Notes: generated from the sequence alone by a model not told the origin. A stretch of 64,000 nt of DNA from Allium sativum (GCA_030737875.1 CM060926.1:160653579-160717578), one strand, 5' to 3'; numbered from the stretch's first letter, positions 36,680 to 46,789 are shown. Program-made: numbers and translations.

Positions 36680-37440
36680 TGTAAAAGGTTATTCAAAAGC
36701 GATCCGATGTGTGAATGCAGAACTATAGGTCCCTGTGTGCACACCAATTATTCGAATTGCTTCTCCTTCTTCAGATTCCTTTTCTTTCATTTTTTTTAAA
36801 TACAAGAGGAAAATTTCTCAATAATTACTATCATCCAACATAAACAAATGTAGATAACATTTCACCTCTTGGAAGAGTGATAGTGGACCCTAATGATCAT
36901 CAGTTCCAAACAAAAAGGCAAATTTATCCTCGTTCATTCTCAAAAATGACCAGTCAAGTGCTTCTGAAAGCTATAACAGAAATCAAAGGTAAAACCTAGA
37001 TGCAATACTTGAATCTCTTCATATTAGATTAAAATCTTTCAAAGCTGAAGAAGGAAAATAAATAAATAAACCATTAGCTCAGTTTTAGTTTATGTGCCTC
37101 CTTTATTGCAACCAAACCTATTTTCTGTTATATACCAACCTATACTATATTATTTGTCAACCAAAAAGGAACAATATTGATTTAGTGTAAGAGAATAATA
37201 AGTTGAAGGGGCAACTAAAATCCATATCCCTGTATTTTAATCAAGTGCAAAATTACGCTTTTCTGATGAAGCTACTTCAGTATAGGACTCTAAAAGAAAG
37301 AGCTGGAGACCATCAAACGATGAACATCAAAGCAATCAAAAATTCAAAGTGCACATTGTCTACAAGATTAGACTTTCGTGAAATCTGGGATACCTGCGTG
37401 AACTCTGTTATTGCCATGTACAGGACATTGCACATTGTAT
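36680..37440 (-). pseudogene. Splice-flanked exon fragments of unidentified host gene
   Basis: Minus-strand blocks look like exons. About 37393-37443 reads YHTMCNVLYMAITEFTQ between TGCAG and GTATCC. About 36890-36970 reads LSEALDWSFLRMNEDKFAF, then LFGTDDH and a stop. About 36700-36800 reads KESEEGEAIRIIGVHTGTY. They may come from the same captured gene as each other. I do not recognise the family. Captured-exon status is inferred from splice-like borders and the surrounding CACTA element. Confidence 0.45.
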
Positions 37441-37515
37441 GGTACTGCAAGATTTAAAATTTAAATTAGTACGTGATTTCATTCAATGCAAGGCACACTT
37501 TGAAAACAAAAATGT

Positions 37516-37602
37516 CTTCATTGCAATACAATTGGCTTCAGGGGGAACATAAAACCCTTCCTTAAGTATTGCTTCCCTCTTCAATTTAACCAAATCTTTC
37601 TC
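37516..37602 (-). pseudogene. Exon fragment resembling ribosomal protein L7 N-terminal region
   Basis: After a TTTGCAG acceptor the frame reads EKDLVKLKREAILKEGFYV followed by PPEA. This closely parallels the EKELVRLKREAKLKGGFYVNPEA segment of eukaryotic 60S protein L7 as I recall it. After PPEA the similarity stops and the frame ends shortly afterwards. It is a fragment only and cannot make a functional protein. The match rests on about 23 residues. Confidence 0.45.
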
Positions 37603-37814
37603 CTGCAAATCGAAATACCATCAAAGGCAGGCAATTAAAATCATACACCTAAACCACAAAATGAGAGTATCAAAGATTTATTTACCCAATAATTAGAGTA
37701 ACGACACAATATCTCCAGACTTGACAAAGTATTTTCTAGATCTGTTAGCATTTAAAAAAAGGGGTTTTGGATAATTTTTTTGATTTATCAGCAAACGTTT
37801 TCATGGATTCAAAA

Positions 37815-38060
37815 CTATAATACCGGAAATCTTGCACGATATTGATCGCAAGCACAAATCAAACAAGGATGCCAAAATCGAACGTCAGTTGTTACGGTGA
37901 AGCGATACTTACATCCGATTAGAGAGTTACGAATTCCATTTCGCCATGCGGGTATTCGTAGATTTGGATTGGAATTGTAGTTTTTTTTCTCTTTCTGAAA
38001 TTCGTGGAATTTGGAATTGTGATTTAGGCGGCCGTATTTTGTGAAAGCGTTAGGCAAAGG
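37815..38060 (-). other. Leader-like segment (5' UTR and first exon) captured in CACTA element
   Basis: The minus strand here is CT/AC-rich, with a short ATG frame (MAKWNS, then stop) just before ATGTAAGTATCG, a good splice-donor context near 37910. This arrangement resembles a plant gene's 5' leader and first intron border. The overlapping 80-residue frame is probably not coding. Confidence 0.35.
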
Positions 38061-38099
38061 AAGGAGATATGGGAAATAGGGTTAATGACGTTAGTTTAC

Positions 38100-38270
38100 G
38101 TTTTTGCCCTCAGCAAACACCCATAACAACCCAAATAAGCGTTGGCAACAAAAAATATATTATTATGTATTTTTGGCAACACTTTTTTAATATAGCAACG
38201 CATATTACGGTGATTACCCTACAACACAAATAAGTGTTGGCAATTGAAAAAAAAAGGGTTGCCAAATGGC
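38100..38270 (-). repeat. Right subterminal repeats of CACTA element
   Basis: Motifs AAATAAGCGTTGGCAAC, GGCAACACTTTTTTA, AGCAACGCATATTACGG and ACAAATAAGTGTTGGCAA are related to the left-end palindromes. Spacing is irregular and the palindromes are less perfect than at the left end. Confidence 0.7.
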
Positions 38271-38285
38271 CATTTTGGTGTAGTG

Positions 38286-39045
38286 TAACCAAGCATTACA
38301 GTGGTGAGGAAATTGATCCATTATAGGATTTGGTTGCGAAATCGTGAGAGAAATATAAAAGTAAAGGATATCTAATAATGTTGTTAGCATTTAAGAGATT
38401 GCTACCTGATTAATAGAAAGTTAATGTAATTTGGGTAAGCGTTGCCATTAATTAATTCATGTTAAAGGATGCAACTCAAACTAGGAGGCAATAAACAAAT
38501 AAACAAGGAAGGAAAGAGTCTGAAGTTACGATTAAGAAGGGGTAAATGGATTAATAGGCAAAAATTGAATAGATATAAAAGGTTACTAATTGGAAATTAG
38601 TAATCACACAAAAATGTATTAGGAAATGTCGATTTATTATGAAAAATGAGTTTTGAAATTTTTTATCATATAAAATTACATACATACATACATATATACA
38701 CACACGCGCGCACATGCATACACACACATACAAGAACGTGTATCTCTATTTAGATCCTAACAACGAGCGCTACGGCACACGCTTCGCACGTGGATTGTTA
38801 TTCCTCAAATATTGTGTAGTTTATATAAGTGAGGAGATGTAGAATGCATATTTGAATATGTCGACATGGTGAATATATTTACTTTGTTTTAATATTTTAT
38901 TTATATAAATATATATCCGAATACATACTACGTACGATCAGGTAGAGAGATTTAAAATTGTGTGGGCGCATTAGGAAGTACATGGATCTAAGCATTTTGA
39001 ATGCGTAAATATACGGCAGGCTCACCTTTGAATGAGTAAACTTAG
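38286..39045. other. Spacer between CACTA and Athila-type elements
   Basis: It contains a (CA/TA)-type microsatellite at about 38680-38731. A GC-rich hairpin-like stretch at 38764-38792 (CGAGCGCTACGGCACACGC...) could be the 3' end of a minus-strand Helitron. The segment ends with CTTAG at 39041-39045, the left target duplication of the next element. No gene. Confidence 0.45.
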
Positions 39046-39836
39046 TGATCGACGCTAGAAAAGTGCGATATTTGTAATAAATTCTGCAAGCGCACAGGTG
39101 TGTAGCATACAGGTCGAACACAGGGAGGTAAATTAAAATCAAATTATTTATCTAATCTCTTGGGCGAGTTAGACAAAATTTGGAGGTTAATTTTGAAAAC
39201 AATAAAAATTGAAACTGCGATCCGATTCAGAACAAATCTAATTGAACCGACAATCAAATCACAATTATCAATTGGAAATTGAAATGCAAACAGAAATAAA
39301 ATGCAGAAATTAAAATTGTAGGAAAAGAAGAACAACAAAAAGTAAATTAGGATTATCGTTGAAACTAATCAAATGACTAATCACTAATAAAAAAAATGTA
39401 AAATACAATTGGTGTTCTTCCAAAACTAATTGTGAAGAAAACACCGATTGCTAAGAAAAAGAAAAAATGCAGAAAAATAAAAGAGAACTAGACACTTTAT
39501 TAATGGAGAAGAAGAGAAAATAGGATCATGTTACAATGGGTATACATGTGTATTTATAAGGATGTAGACTCCTCTCAATCAGCATAATTTGGGCTAAGAG
39601 CAAATAATATATTTACAAATAAAAGAGAGATATGATATATTGGTTGAGATATTCCTTGAAGATCTTCCTCCTTGATTATTGACATGTGGTAGCATGATTG
39701 GATTTTCTTTGGCAATAATTCATCCAAATCTTCTTTTAAATGGCAGTTGAAAAATAAATGATTTGAATTGATTTCCATGATAGGAATATGGCTATTTCTG
39801 AAATATTTATTAGTGCATATACATACATACACATGA

Positions 39837-39872
<36 letters not shown>

Positions 39873-40190
39873 ACACTAAAATTCTTCAGGGTAAAGGCGA
39901 CAGTGTGAATATTCCGTTCTTCGGCAAAAAGAGAGTTTGACGGGGTTCGAACTCAGGTCTCTCAGCACCAATTCTTATGCCTTTACCTGTGAGCCACAAC
40001 TTCTTTTGCAATTGAAATGGATTTGATGTGATGAAGTAGCTCTTCCTTGTAGTTGGCCTTTAATTTGAATTGAAGGAGGCAACGCTTGACAATCTGTAAA
40101 ATAACACATAAAAATACCCAAAGTATCATTTATTTATTTACAAAAGATAAAACATAAGAGCATAAAATAAACACATTTCAATGTTAATCA
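39046..40190 (-). repeat. 3' LTR (minus-strand sense) of Athila-type element
   Basis: 1145 bp, almost identical to 44514-45680. It contains a (TA)n tract at 39839-39870 and an internal tRNA-like segment at about 39940-40001. Short minus-strand frames at 39144-39338 and 39575-39832 recur in the other LTR only because the LTRs are near-identical. Confidence 0.93.
39870..40001 (-). repeat. tRNA-like (SINE-type) segment inside the LTR
   Basis: On the minus strand TTGTGGCTCACAGGTAAAGG (A box-like) is followed about 35 bases later by GAGTTCGAACCCCG (B box-like). This is the spacing of a tRNA-derived pol III promoter. A body and a (TA)n tract follow. It is present in both LTRs (second copy about 45356-45490), so it was acquired before this copy inserted. 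No clear target duplication is visible, so it could also be an old LTR-internal module. Confidence 0.4.
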
Positions 40191-40210
40191 AATACCCCCA
40201 CACTTATCTT
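40191..40210 (-). other. Polypurine tract of Athila-type element
   Basis: The minus strand reads AAGATAAGTGTGGGGGTATT immediately before the TGATTAACATTG start of the 3' LTR. It would prime plus-strand DNA synthesis. Confidence 0.85.
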
Positions 40211-41465
40211 TTACTCGTCCTTGAGTAAAAAAAAGAAAAATGAAAGAAAAAAAAAACTGAACTAGATAGGTCACACTTTCGTAGGAAACACGATTGCTTT
40301 GAGCGTATGCAACAAGCCGTTAAACCTCTAGGTGTCCCTAGTGGGACGAGTGGTGTCTCGTGAGGGTTTTCAGCGGATACTACCCACAAAATCCAAATGC
40401 AGTATGTGTGGATCTAATGCAACTATATGAATGCAATGGATATATACATAAATGACAACACGACTTGTTTCAGAAAAATGGTACAACAAATTAAGTTAGC
40501 AATTTCTAGTCAGTTGATTTTATTTTAGATACCTCAACTTGTCCCAAATTTTCAATATAATTCAAGTTTTCAAATGTTAAATTCCAGTTTGGCCAGTTGG
40601 TTCAGTTGATAACATAGTGCAACCATGAAATAAATTCTTAATTTGCTTGGCACAGTTTGTAAAGTGGTATTCTAATTAATTTTCTTATGTATGGCTATTC
40701 AAATCAATAAGGTCAAGAAATGTTTGGGCATCATCGCTTATTCTCTATCTCTATAAAAGTTAAAATTTATGATTAAGTACATACACCTAACTTAAAAGAC
40801 CAAGGTATACCATCCATACACTGCCTTGCGGACTGACGGAGAGTTAGGACAGAGCTTGGCGGATTGTGCAGACCGACGCTGACTTTGTCAACACATGTCG
40901 GTAATCCTTAGGTGTCCAATCTCATAAAATGAGACCAAGATATTCCAACGCTGACTTTGTCAACAACATGTCGGATAGAGCTTGGCGGGTTTGCACACCA
41001 ACGCTCGATATACAAGCAATGTTGGATACCCTTAGATTACTTTTATTATTATTATTATTGAAAATATAAGAACAAGAGAGATTTACGCGAATTCAACTTA
41101 ACATAACTTAGTTTTAAAGATTCAAAAAGCCAATATAAGAATTTTAAGTCCTCCACTTATTTAAACAAAGTCTACAATATAGAATAGATTTCATGGCCAT
41201 CAGCTAAGAATCTCCCTATGTACTGGTTACACTATTATCCCTCAGAATTAAACTTTTCATTATATTTCTTATTCGATCTAAGTTGAGAGAAAAAAATACT
41301 ATCAACTGGCTAACAATTGTTAACTTATTTTGTTGTATCAATCTAAAATGAGTCGTATTTAAAAAAAAAGGGCATGTTACTACGATCTAAAATCCATAAT
41401 GGTCCTATATGAAAAAAAATTAAGAAAAATAAAAGGATGTAATGCAGACTCCCCCCACACTAGAA
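40211..41465 (-). other. 3' interior of Athila-type element, non-coding
   Basis: This holds AT-rich sequence between the reading frame and the polypurine tract, with a (TTA)n microsatellite at about 41041-41060. A duplicated segment around 40870-40990 shares GACGCTGACTTTGTCAACA-type text twice. A further GTGTGGGGGG tract lies at 41450-41461 (minus strand). No domain is recognised. Confidence 0.55.
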
Positions 41466-42209
41466 CTAAACAGTGTCCTCACTGTAAGAACGTTTCCTAA
41501 ATTTGAAAGACCGAATCCAAAGGTGAATGGCTTGCAAAATTGTTTGTAAAATGAAATGAAGTTTAGCCACTATATACGAATGCCAATTATATACAAAATG
41601 ATATCTATAATGGTGATGAATGGTTTGCGAATAATGAAATTTCCTTTTTCCCCCACACTTGCCTCTATCGAAGACGATGCACAAAGATTTCTTATCTGAT
41701 TTATGAGGCGCAACAGACATGTTAATGAATTCTGAAATGAAAACCTTTTGTGTGAAAATTGCCTCGTGCCAATGATTTAAAAGATTCAAATGCAGATTAT
41801 CCCATATAAATTTCAAAGGCTTTTCTTCTTGGTCCTCGGTAAGATCAGAGACCAAGATTATGGTAAAATTTTCTGTAGAGTCCAAGTAAACATACTCAAG
41901 GTCTTGTGATAGGGGTTTGAGGCCCAATCTACGATGTTCTTGTGTGCTTACATTGGTCAACATTCCATGGTTAGATTCAAATGATGAAGGTTTCGAATCA
42001 AGTAGTTCATTTAATTCAGAAATATATTCAAGCTCATCGAGATCAGAGTTGAAATGGTTAAAACGAATTTTCAAGGCTTCAGAAGTGTCAATAAAAGTTT
42101 CATCAACTGTGGTATGAATCATGTCAATTTTATCAATCTCAAAGTCCCTAGAAGAATTTGGGTGGCTAAGACTTTTCTCATTCATCGTTATCAAATATGG
42201 AAAATCCAA
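41466..42209 (-). CDS. 247-residue retroelement protein fragment with pre-RT pol linker
   Basis: This is the only sizeable open frame in the Athila-type element. Residues about 97-133 (LKPLSQDLEYVYLDSTENF, then a TIILVSDLTEDQEEKPL segment) match the conserved linker that lies just before reverse transcriptase in plant Athila/Tat polyproteins (pattern LKPLPxxLKYAYL...PVIIsSxLtxxQEexLL). The N-terminal part is acidic. The C-terminal part is His- and Lys/Arg-rich (SDKKSLCIVFDRGKCGGKRK) and does not continue into RT; the YMDD/FxDD and protease motifs are absent. It is either a remnant kept by chance in a young element or a derived protein of a non-autonomous family. The LTRs flanking it are nearly identical, so an intact frame does not by itself show selection. 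The ATG at 42209 is the first in frame; an alternative is Met9. Confidence 0.6.
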   Translation of the reverse strand: MDFPYLITMNEKSLSHPNSSRDFEIDKIDMIHTTVDETFIDTSEALKIRFNHFNSDLDELEYISELNELLDSKPSSFESNHGMLTNVSTQEHRRLGLKPLSQDLEYVYLDSTENFTIILVSDLTEDQEEKPLKFIWDNLHLNLLNHWHEAIFTQKVFISEFINMSVAPHKSDKKSLCIVFDRGKCGGKRKFHYSQTIHHHYRYHFVYNWHSYIVAKLHFILQTILQAIHLWIRSFKFRKRSYSEDTV

Positions 42210-44489
42210 AACTTAAATTTGACACAAGTAGCTGTTATTACAAAATAAATAACGTACTCAAGTATATTTTATTAGTTGATAATCTCGATTTGAAGGGGGA
42301 AGAGGGTCTTATGGCCGTTCACGTATAGTATAAATACTAAGGGATACGACCAATGTTTTACGGGTAGTATGCAACCTCTTTTGCTAGAAGTTCAGTAAAT
42401 TGAACTAATATATATCCGCGATCAAACCCTTGAGGGAATCAATTTCACAAAATACACTTTTGTAGTTAAATATTTGCAGATCAAATCAAATATATTGTTG
42501 AAAACGATGAGAATGATGATTTCAAATATAAAAATTTCAGCCAATCACAACAATCAGATTCAAAAATTCCAATCACAGAACAGTCACAGAATAATAAATG
42601 ACATAAATAGTGTACAAGCAAGCCGCTGCCCCTGCAGAAGATTTTTACAAGCAATGTCTATATATTTTTTTTCTTTGCAGCATAGCACCTGTAGTGTTTT
42701 TTAAAAATTTCTCACCTTGATCGGCAGTCCTCCAGTGAATTTGGGAAGCACTAGCGCGTTCACACCCCACTTGGTGTGCAACCGCTCCAACAATTCGAAT
42801 TTTGTTTGCAAGTTGACTGATTTTTGAATCTCTTTGTTTGTTGTGTGGGCCTTTTTTCGCTTCTAACTCTTTTTTTTTCTTTTTTTGAAGAAAAGACAAG
42901 GTAGAGAAACAACAAATTAAGAACTAAATTGGAAGGAAAAAATAAAATTAAAAACTAAACTAAACAAAAACAATTTACTCTAAAACAAAATCCGACACTC
43001 GCTCAATCAATTAAAACACTTTTTTTTTGGTTTGTTTGAGAAGAAAAAAAAAATAAAAATAAAAAATAAACTAGACTAACCAAACACAAAACAAAAGAAA
43101 CAAGCTAAAGTAGACTCCAACAAAACAAAGCGATAAAACCTGACAAAGAACAAAGCGACAACACTCACGCCCCCTATTTCTTTGATTTCCCAAATGCACT
43201 TCCTTTACTTTTCAGGAAGCAAATCACAAGTATGAAATTTATTTCTTCAAATCAACCACAAAAGAAATGACTATAAAACAGTGCCACACACACAAGCTTC
43301 AGCAAGTCACACACAGGACAGCGAACAGTGAGACCGAAAAGAAACAGTCAATAATGAAAATCCCTTCCTTCTTTGATACCCCTTCTCTTTTATGTTTCAA
43401 CCCAGATAAATAACGCACAAAACAAAAAATCAACTCAGACCTTTCTTTGTTTTTTTTTTCTTTTTTTTTCGCTCTTCTGGTCTCGAATCAACTCAGCTTG
43501 ATTCTAATCGAATTGGTTTTTTAATCGGATTTAGGAGTTGCGATTTGGAGGACCGGGAGGATTTTGCTGGCGCAGGAAGATGTATGGGCGGTGGATGAAT
43601 GTTGGGGTGAAGTGGTGTTTGCACGGTGACTTTGCAGTTGCGGAGGCAATGAAGGGGGAGGTGCTGTTGGACGTGAGGAGGGTTGGATGCAAGTGGGTGG
43701 TTTGCGTGTTGGTGTAGGGTTAGAAAATGGAAGAAGACAGTGGCTTTGTAGTAGAGGATGGGTGTGAATTTTGAATGGCGTGGATCTACAGAGAAGAAAA
43801 TAAGGGAAAGAAATGTGAGAAAAGGGAGAGAATTAAAAGCAGAGAGGGAAATAAGGGAAAAATTAATGAAAAGGTAAGAAGGGAAAGAAATGAAGACAGA
43901 AAAAAAAAGAAACTGAATAAAAATGGGCAAGTCTTTTTTTTTCTCTGTTTAGTTGATGGCAGTATCAATCAAACTGATAAAACAAATTACTAAACCAGAT
44001 ATTTTTTTCGAATTGGAATGGAATTCAAAAACGGGAAAGAAATCAGAGGATAAGAAAAAAAAAACAAGTTTTTTTTTAGAAGATTATGACTACAACTATC
44101 AACACCAAATCAACAAAATGAGATATTTTTTTTTGAAAGTTTGGAAAAGAAGATAGGGAATCAAATGTATTGAAAAGCAGGAAAGAAAGCCGTGAAACAA
44201 AATGAGAAAGAATTGGCAAGTTTTTTTTTTTTTTTTAATGAAGAGAGAGAGGAACTTGTAAAAAAAAGGAATAGACCGAGGAAAAAAAAAGAAAGAAATA
44301 AAAGAAAAACTAGCAAGATTTTTTTTCTCTTGTTTTTGGAGATTGAAATATCAATAAATAATATCCAATCTACCAATCAAGAGTTTTTTTATTCTACTAA
44401 ACAAAACAAAACAAAAACAAGAAGAAAATAAAACAAAAAAAACTAACACGAATCAGAAATTAAACAAATAATCAAATTTAATCGTTACC
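42210..44489 (-). other. Leader region of Athila-type element, low complexity
   Basis: This lies between the primer site and the 247-residue frame. Much of 42840-44440 is A-rich or purine/pyrimidine-biased (for example 43780-43930 and 44040-44440). Frames here (43493-43930, 43775-43993, 44161-44376, 44192-44431) are Lys-, Ser- or Phe-rich low complexity. There is no gag zinc knuckle. Confidence 0.6.
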
Positions 44490-44507
44490 TCCCCGGCAAC
44501 GGCGCCA
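44490..44507 (-). other. Primer-binding site, tRNA-Asp
   Basis: The plus strand reads TCCCCGGCAACGGCGCCA, identical to the 3' end of plant tRNA-Asp(GUC) including CCA. The minus strand is therefore the perfect 18-nt complement used as primer site. It is six bases from the LTR edge at 44514. Confidence 0.9.
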
Positions 44508-44513
44508 AAAACT

Positions 44514-45309
44514 TGATCGACGCTAGAAAAGCGCGATATTTGTAATAAATTCTGCAAGCGCACAGGTGTGTAGCATACAGGTCGAACACAGGGAGGTAAA
44601 TTAAAATCAAATTATTTATCTAATCTCTTGGGCGAATTAGACAAAATTTGGAGGTTGATTTTGAAAACAATAAAAATTGAAACTGCGATCCGATTCAGAA
44701 CAAATCTAATTGAACCGACAATCAAATCACAATTATCAATTGGAAATTGAAATGCAAACAGAAATAAAATGCAGAAATTAAAATTGCAGGAAAAGAAGAA
44801 CAACAAAAAGTAAATTAGGATTGTCGTTGAAACTAATCAAACGACTAACCACTAATAAAAAAAATGTAAAATACAATTGGTGTTCTTCCAAAACTAATTG
44901 TGAAGAAAACACCGATTGCTAAGAAAAAGAGAAAATGCAGAAAAATAAAAGAGAACTAGAAACTTTATTAATGGAGAAGAAGAGAAAATAGGATCATGTT
45001 ACAATGGGTATACATGTGTATTTATAAAGATGTAGACTCCTCTCAATCAGCATAATTTGGGCTAAGAGCAAATAATATATTTACAAATAAAAGAGAGATA
45101 TGATATATTGGTTGAGATATTCCTTGAAGATCTTCCTCCTTGATTATTGACATGTGGTAGCATGATTGGATTTTCTTTGGCAATAATTCATCCAAATCTT
45201 CTTTTAAATGGCAGTTGAAAAATAAATGATTTGAATTGATTTCCATGATAGGAATATAGCTATTTCTGAAATATTTATTAGTGCATATACATACATACAC
45301 ATGAATATG

Positions 45310-45362
<53 letters not shown>

Positions 45363-45680
45363 ACACTAAAATTCTTCAGGGTAAAGGCGACAGTGTGAAT
45401 ATTCCGTTCTTCGGCAAAAAGAGAACTTGACGGGGTTCGAACTCAGGTCTCTCAGCACCAATTCCTATGCTTTTACCAGTGAGCCACAACTTCTTTTGCA
45501 ATTGAAATGGATTTGATGTGATGAAGTAGCTCTTCCTTGTAGTTGGCCTTTAATTTGAATTGAAGGAGGCAACGCTTGACAATCTGTAAAATAACACATA
45601 AAAATACCCAAAGTATCATTTATTTATTTACAAAAGATAAAACATAAGAGCATAAAATAAACACATTTCAATGTTAATCA
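44514..45680 (-). repeat. 5' LTR (minus-strand sense) of Athila-type element
   Basis: 1167 bp. It matches 39046-40190 except for a longer (TA)n tract (about 45307-45360) and scattered single-base changes. It is followed by the CTTAG duplication at 45681-45685. Confidence 0.93.
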
Positions 45681-45691
45681 CTTAGGTATGC

Positions 45692-46778
45692 GCATTCTCA
45701 TCTTCTAAAATGTAGATCTATAAAAATGTCGGTTGCTCTTCCGCTCCTTTCTTCCATCGATCTTCTCCATTCTTTTCATCTTTCTCTAACTTCCTCCTCG
45801 ACCTTCATCTCCCACTTTCTCCTCTCTCCATCCTTTCTGCTGCTTTTTTCCGTTAGGTTTTGGTCTCCTTCTTTCTCGTTTGTTTTTCCACCGACCAAAC
45901 CCTAGATCTGGTTTTCGGTCTTTTTTTTTTTTTGTGTCTGTTTTCTTCCAGCCTCCTCCGCTTCCACACCAAACTTGCTCTTGTCCAAGCTCCTCTTCCC
46001 CTGCTTATATCCTTAGCCTTTCTGCCTTTCTGGTTCTTTTTGGATGGATATTTCTTGCTTTTGGGCTTTTCAGACTTTGTGTCCGGCTGTTCTTTCTATG
46101 TGGATTGTCTGTTGTCCGATCTTCGATGGTGCTGCTTATGTTGTAGGCTTGGATGGCTTTGTATTGAGCTTGATGTTATTTGAGGGTGTAGTAAGTCATT
46201 CACCGTGAGTTTGCTCCCGACTCGTCCATCTTCGTCTGGTAAGCTGAGACTCAGTCACCAGGCTTAGCACTCTTCGTCTTGCTCAGTTGGCTATCTCTTC
46301 GGTTTTGGTTTCATCAGACTTTGGCTTGTCTGTATTGATGCGATTTGTGGTGCGATGGCTTTTTTTGCTCTTTTAGATATCATCTTTGTCTCTGCAATGT
46401 TGTTCGGATCTTTGGCTTTGGAGGTGGTTGTGCTTTGTGGTGTGTTGTGGCTGATTCTGCTTGTTTGGTTGTTCTAATGCGACTAAGGAGTGTTTTGATG
46501 CGGCTAAGGAGTGTGCTCTCTATTTTGTTGGGGTGTGAGCTTGGAGTGCTCGTGCTACTGCACAGTTTCGCTGTGTTCAGTGGTTCTCGTATGTTTCTTG
46601 TTTTGGTGTGACGTTTGCTCGGTGGACGGCTGGTGCCTTGTTTTAGTCGAGTCTAGGTTTTTCTATATTTTGGGTCTGTATTGTCTTTCCGCTTATGTTG
46701 TTCGTAGTTGTTGTCAAAGTGGGTCGTTGTATGTGTTGTTTCGTCTTATTGGAATTCTGTTTTAAAAAAAAAAATAAC
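45692..46778 (+). mobile_element. Poly(A) retroposon with 11-bp target duplication
   Basis: The ~1.09-kb insert ends in an 11-base A run plus TAACC. It is flanked by identical CTTAGGTATGC direct repeats at 45681-45691 and 46779-46789. These are the marks of LINE-mediated retroposition, so it is either a 5'-truncated LINE or a processed transcript. The plus strand starts CT-rich (AACCCTAGATCTGG, leader-like, about 45898) and becomes T/G-rich. Frames at 45860-46183 and 46345-46611 are Phe/Leu/Cys-rich and do not match LINE RT or any gene I recognise. The left duplication was later used as target by the Athila-type element. Confidence 0.85.
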
Positions 46779-46789
46779 CTTAGGTATGC

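Larger units (their letters stand above)
31202..38285. mobile_element. CACTA (En/Spm) transposon carrying host gene fragments
   Basis: The ends are CACTACACCAAAA at 31202 and its exact reverse complement TTTTGGTGTAGTG ending at 38285, the standard CACTA terminus. Palindromic subterminal repeats lie inside both ends, as expected for transposase binding. The flanking triplets are ATT and TAA, not identical, so the target duplication is imperfect. No TNPA/TNPD-like transposase frame was found in the 7084 bp. Instead the interior holds splice-flanked exon fragments of host genes on the minus strand (transporter exons 33920-35241; others around 36700-37602 and 31804-32220) and a palindromic monomer array. 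It is best described as a non-autonomous Pack-CACTA element. Confidence 0.85.
39046..45680 (-). mobile_element. Complete, recent Athila/Tat-type non-autonomous LTR retrotransposon
   Basis: Direct LTRs at 39046-40190 and 44514-45680 begin TGATCGACGC and end TTAATCA on the plus strand. Identical CTTAG target duplications flank them (39041-39045 and 45681-45685). The minus-strand primer site is an exact 18-base complement of plant tRNA-Asp, the primer described for Athila elements. The polypurine tract lies next to the 3' LTR at 40191-40210. The LTRs are nearly identical apart from a few substitutions and a (TA)n length difference, so insertion is recent. The interior (4.3 kb) has one 247-residue frame and otherwise low-complexity A/T and purine-rich sequence. 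RT, RNase H and integrase are absent. Confidence 0.94.

Noticed and set aside
31202..38285. CACTA transposase gene
   Set aside because: Searched the interior frames by eye; none resembles TNPD/TNPA. The recognisable exons belong to host genes.
39949..40001. Functional tRNA gene
   Set aside because: Only box A and box B-like motifs are present; no acceptor stem or anticodon loop can be drawn, so it is at most a SINE head.
43493..44431. Several Lys-, Ser- or Phe-rich frames on both strands
   Set aside because: Purine/pyrimidine-biased low-complexity leader of the Athila-type element; frames open on both strands by composition.
45860..46611. Phe/Leu/Cys-rich frames that look like membrane proteins
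   Set aside because: T/G-rich retroposon sequence gives hydrophobic residues by chance; no conserved start, domain or single continuous frame.
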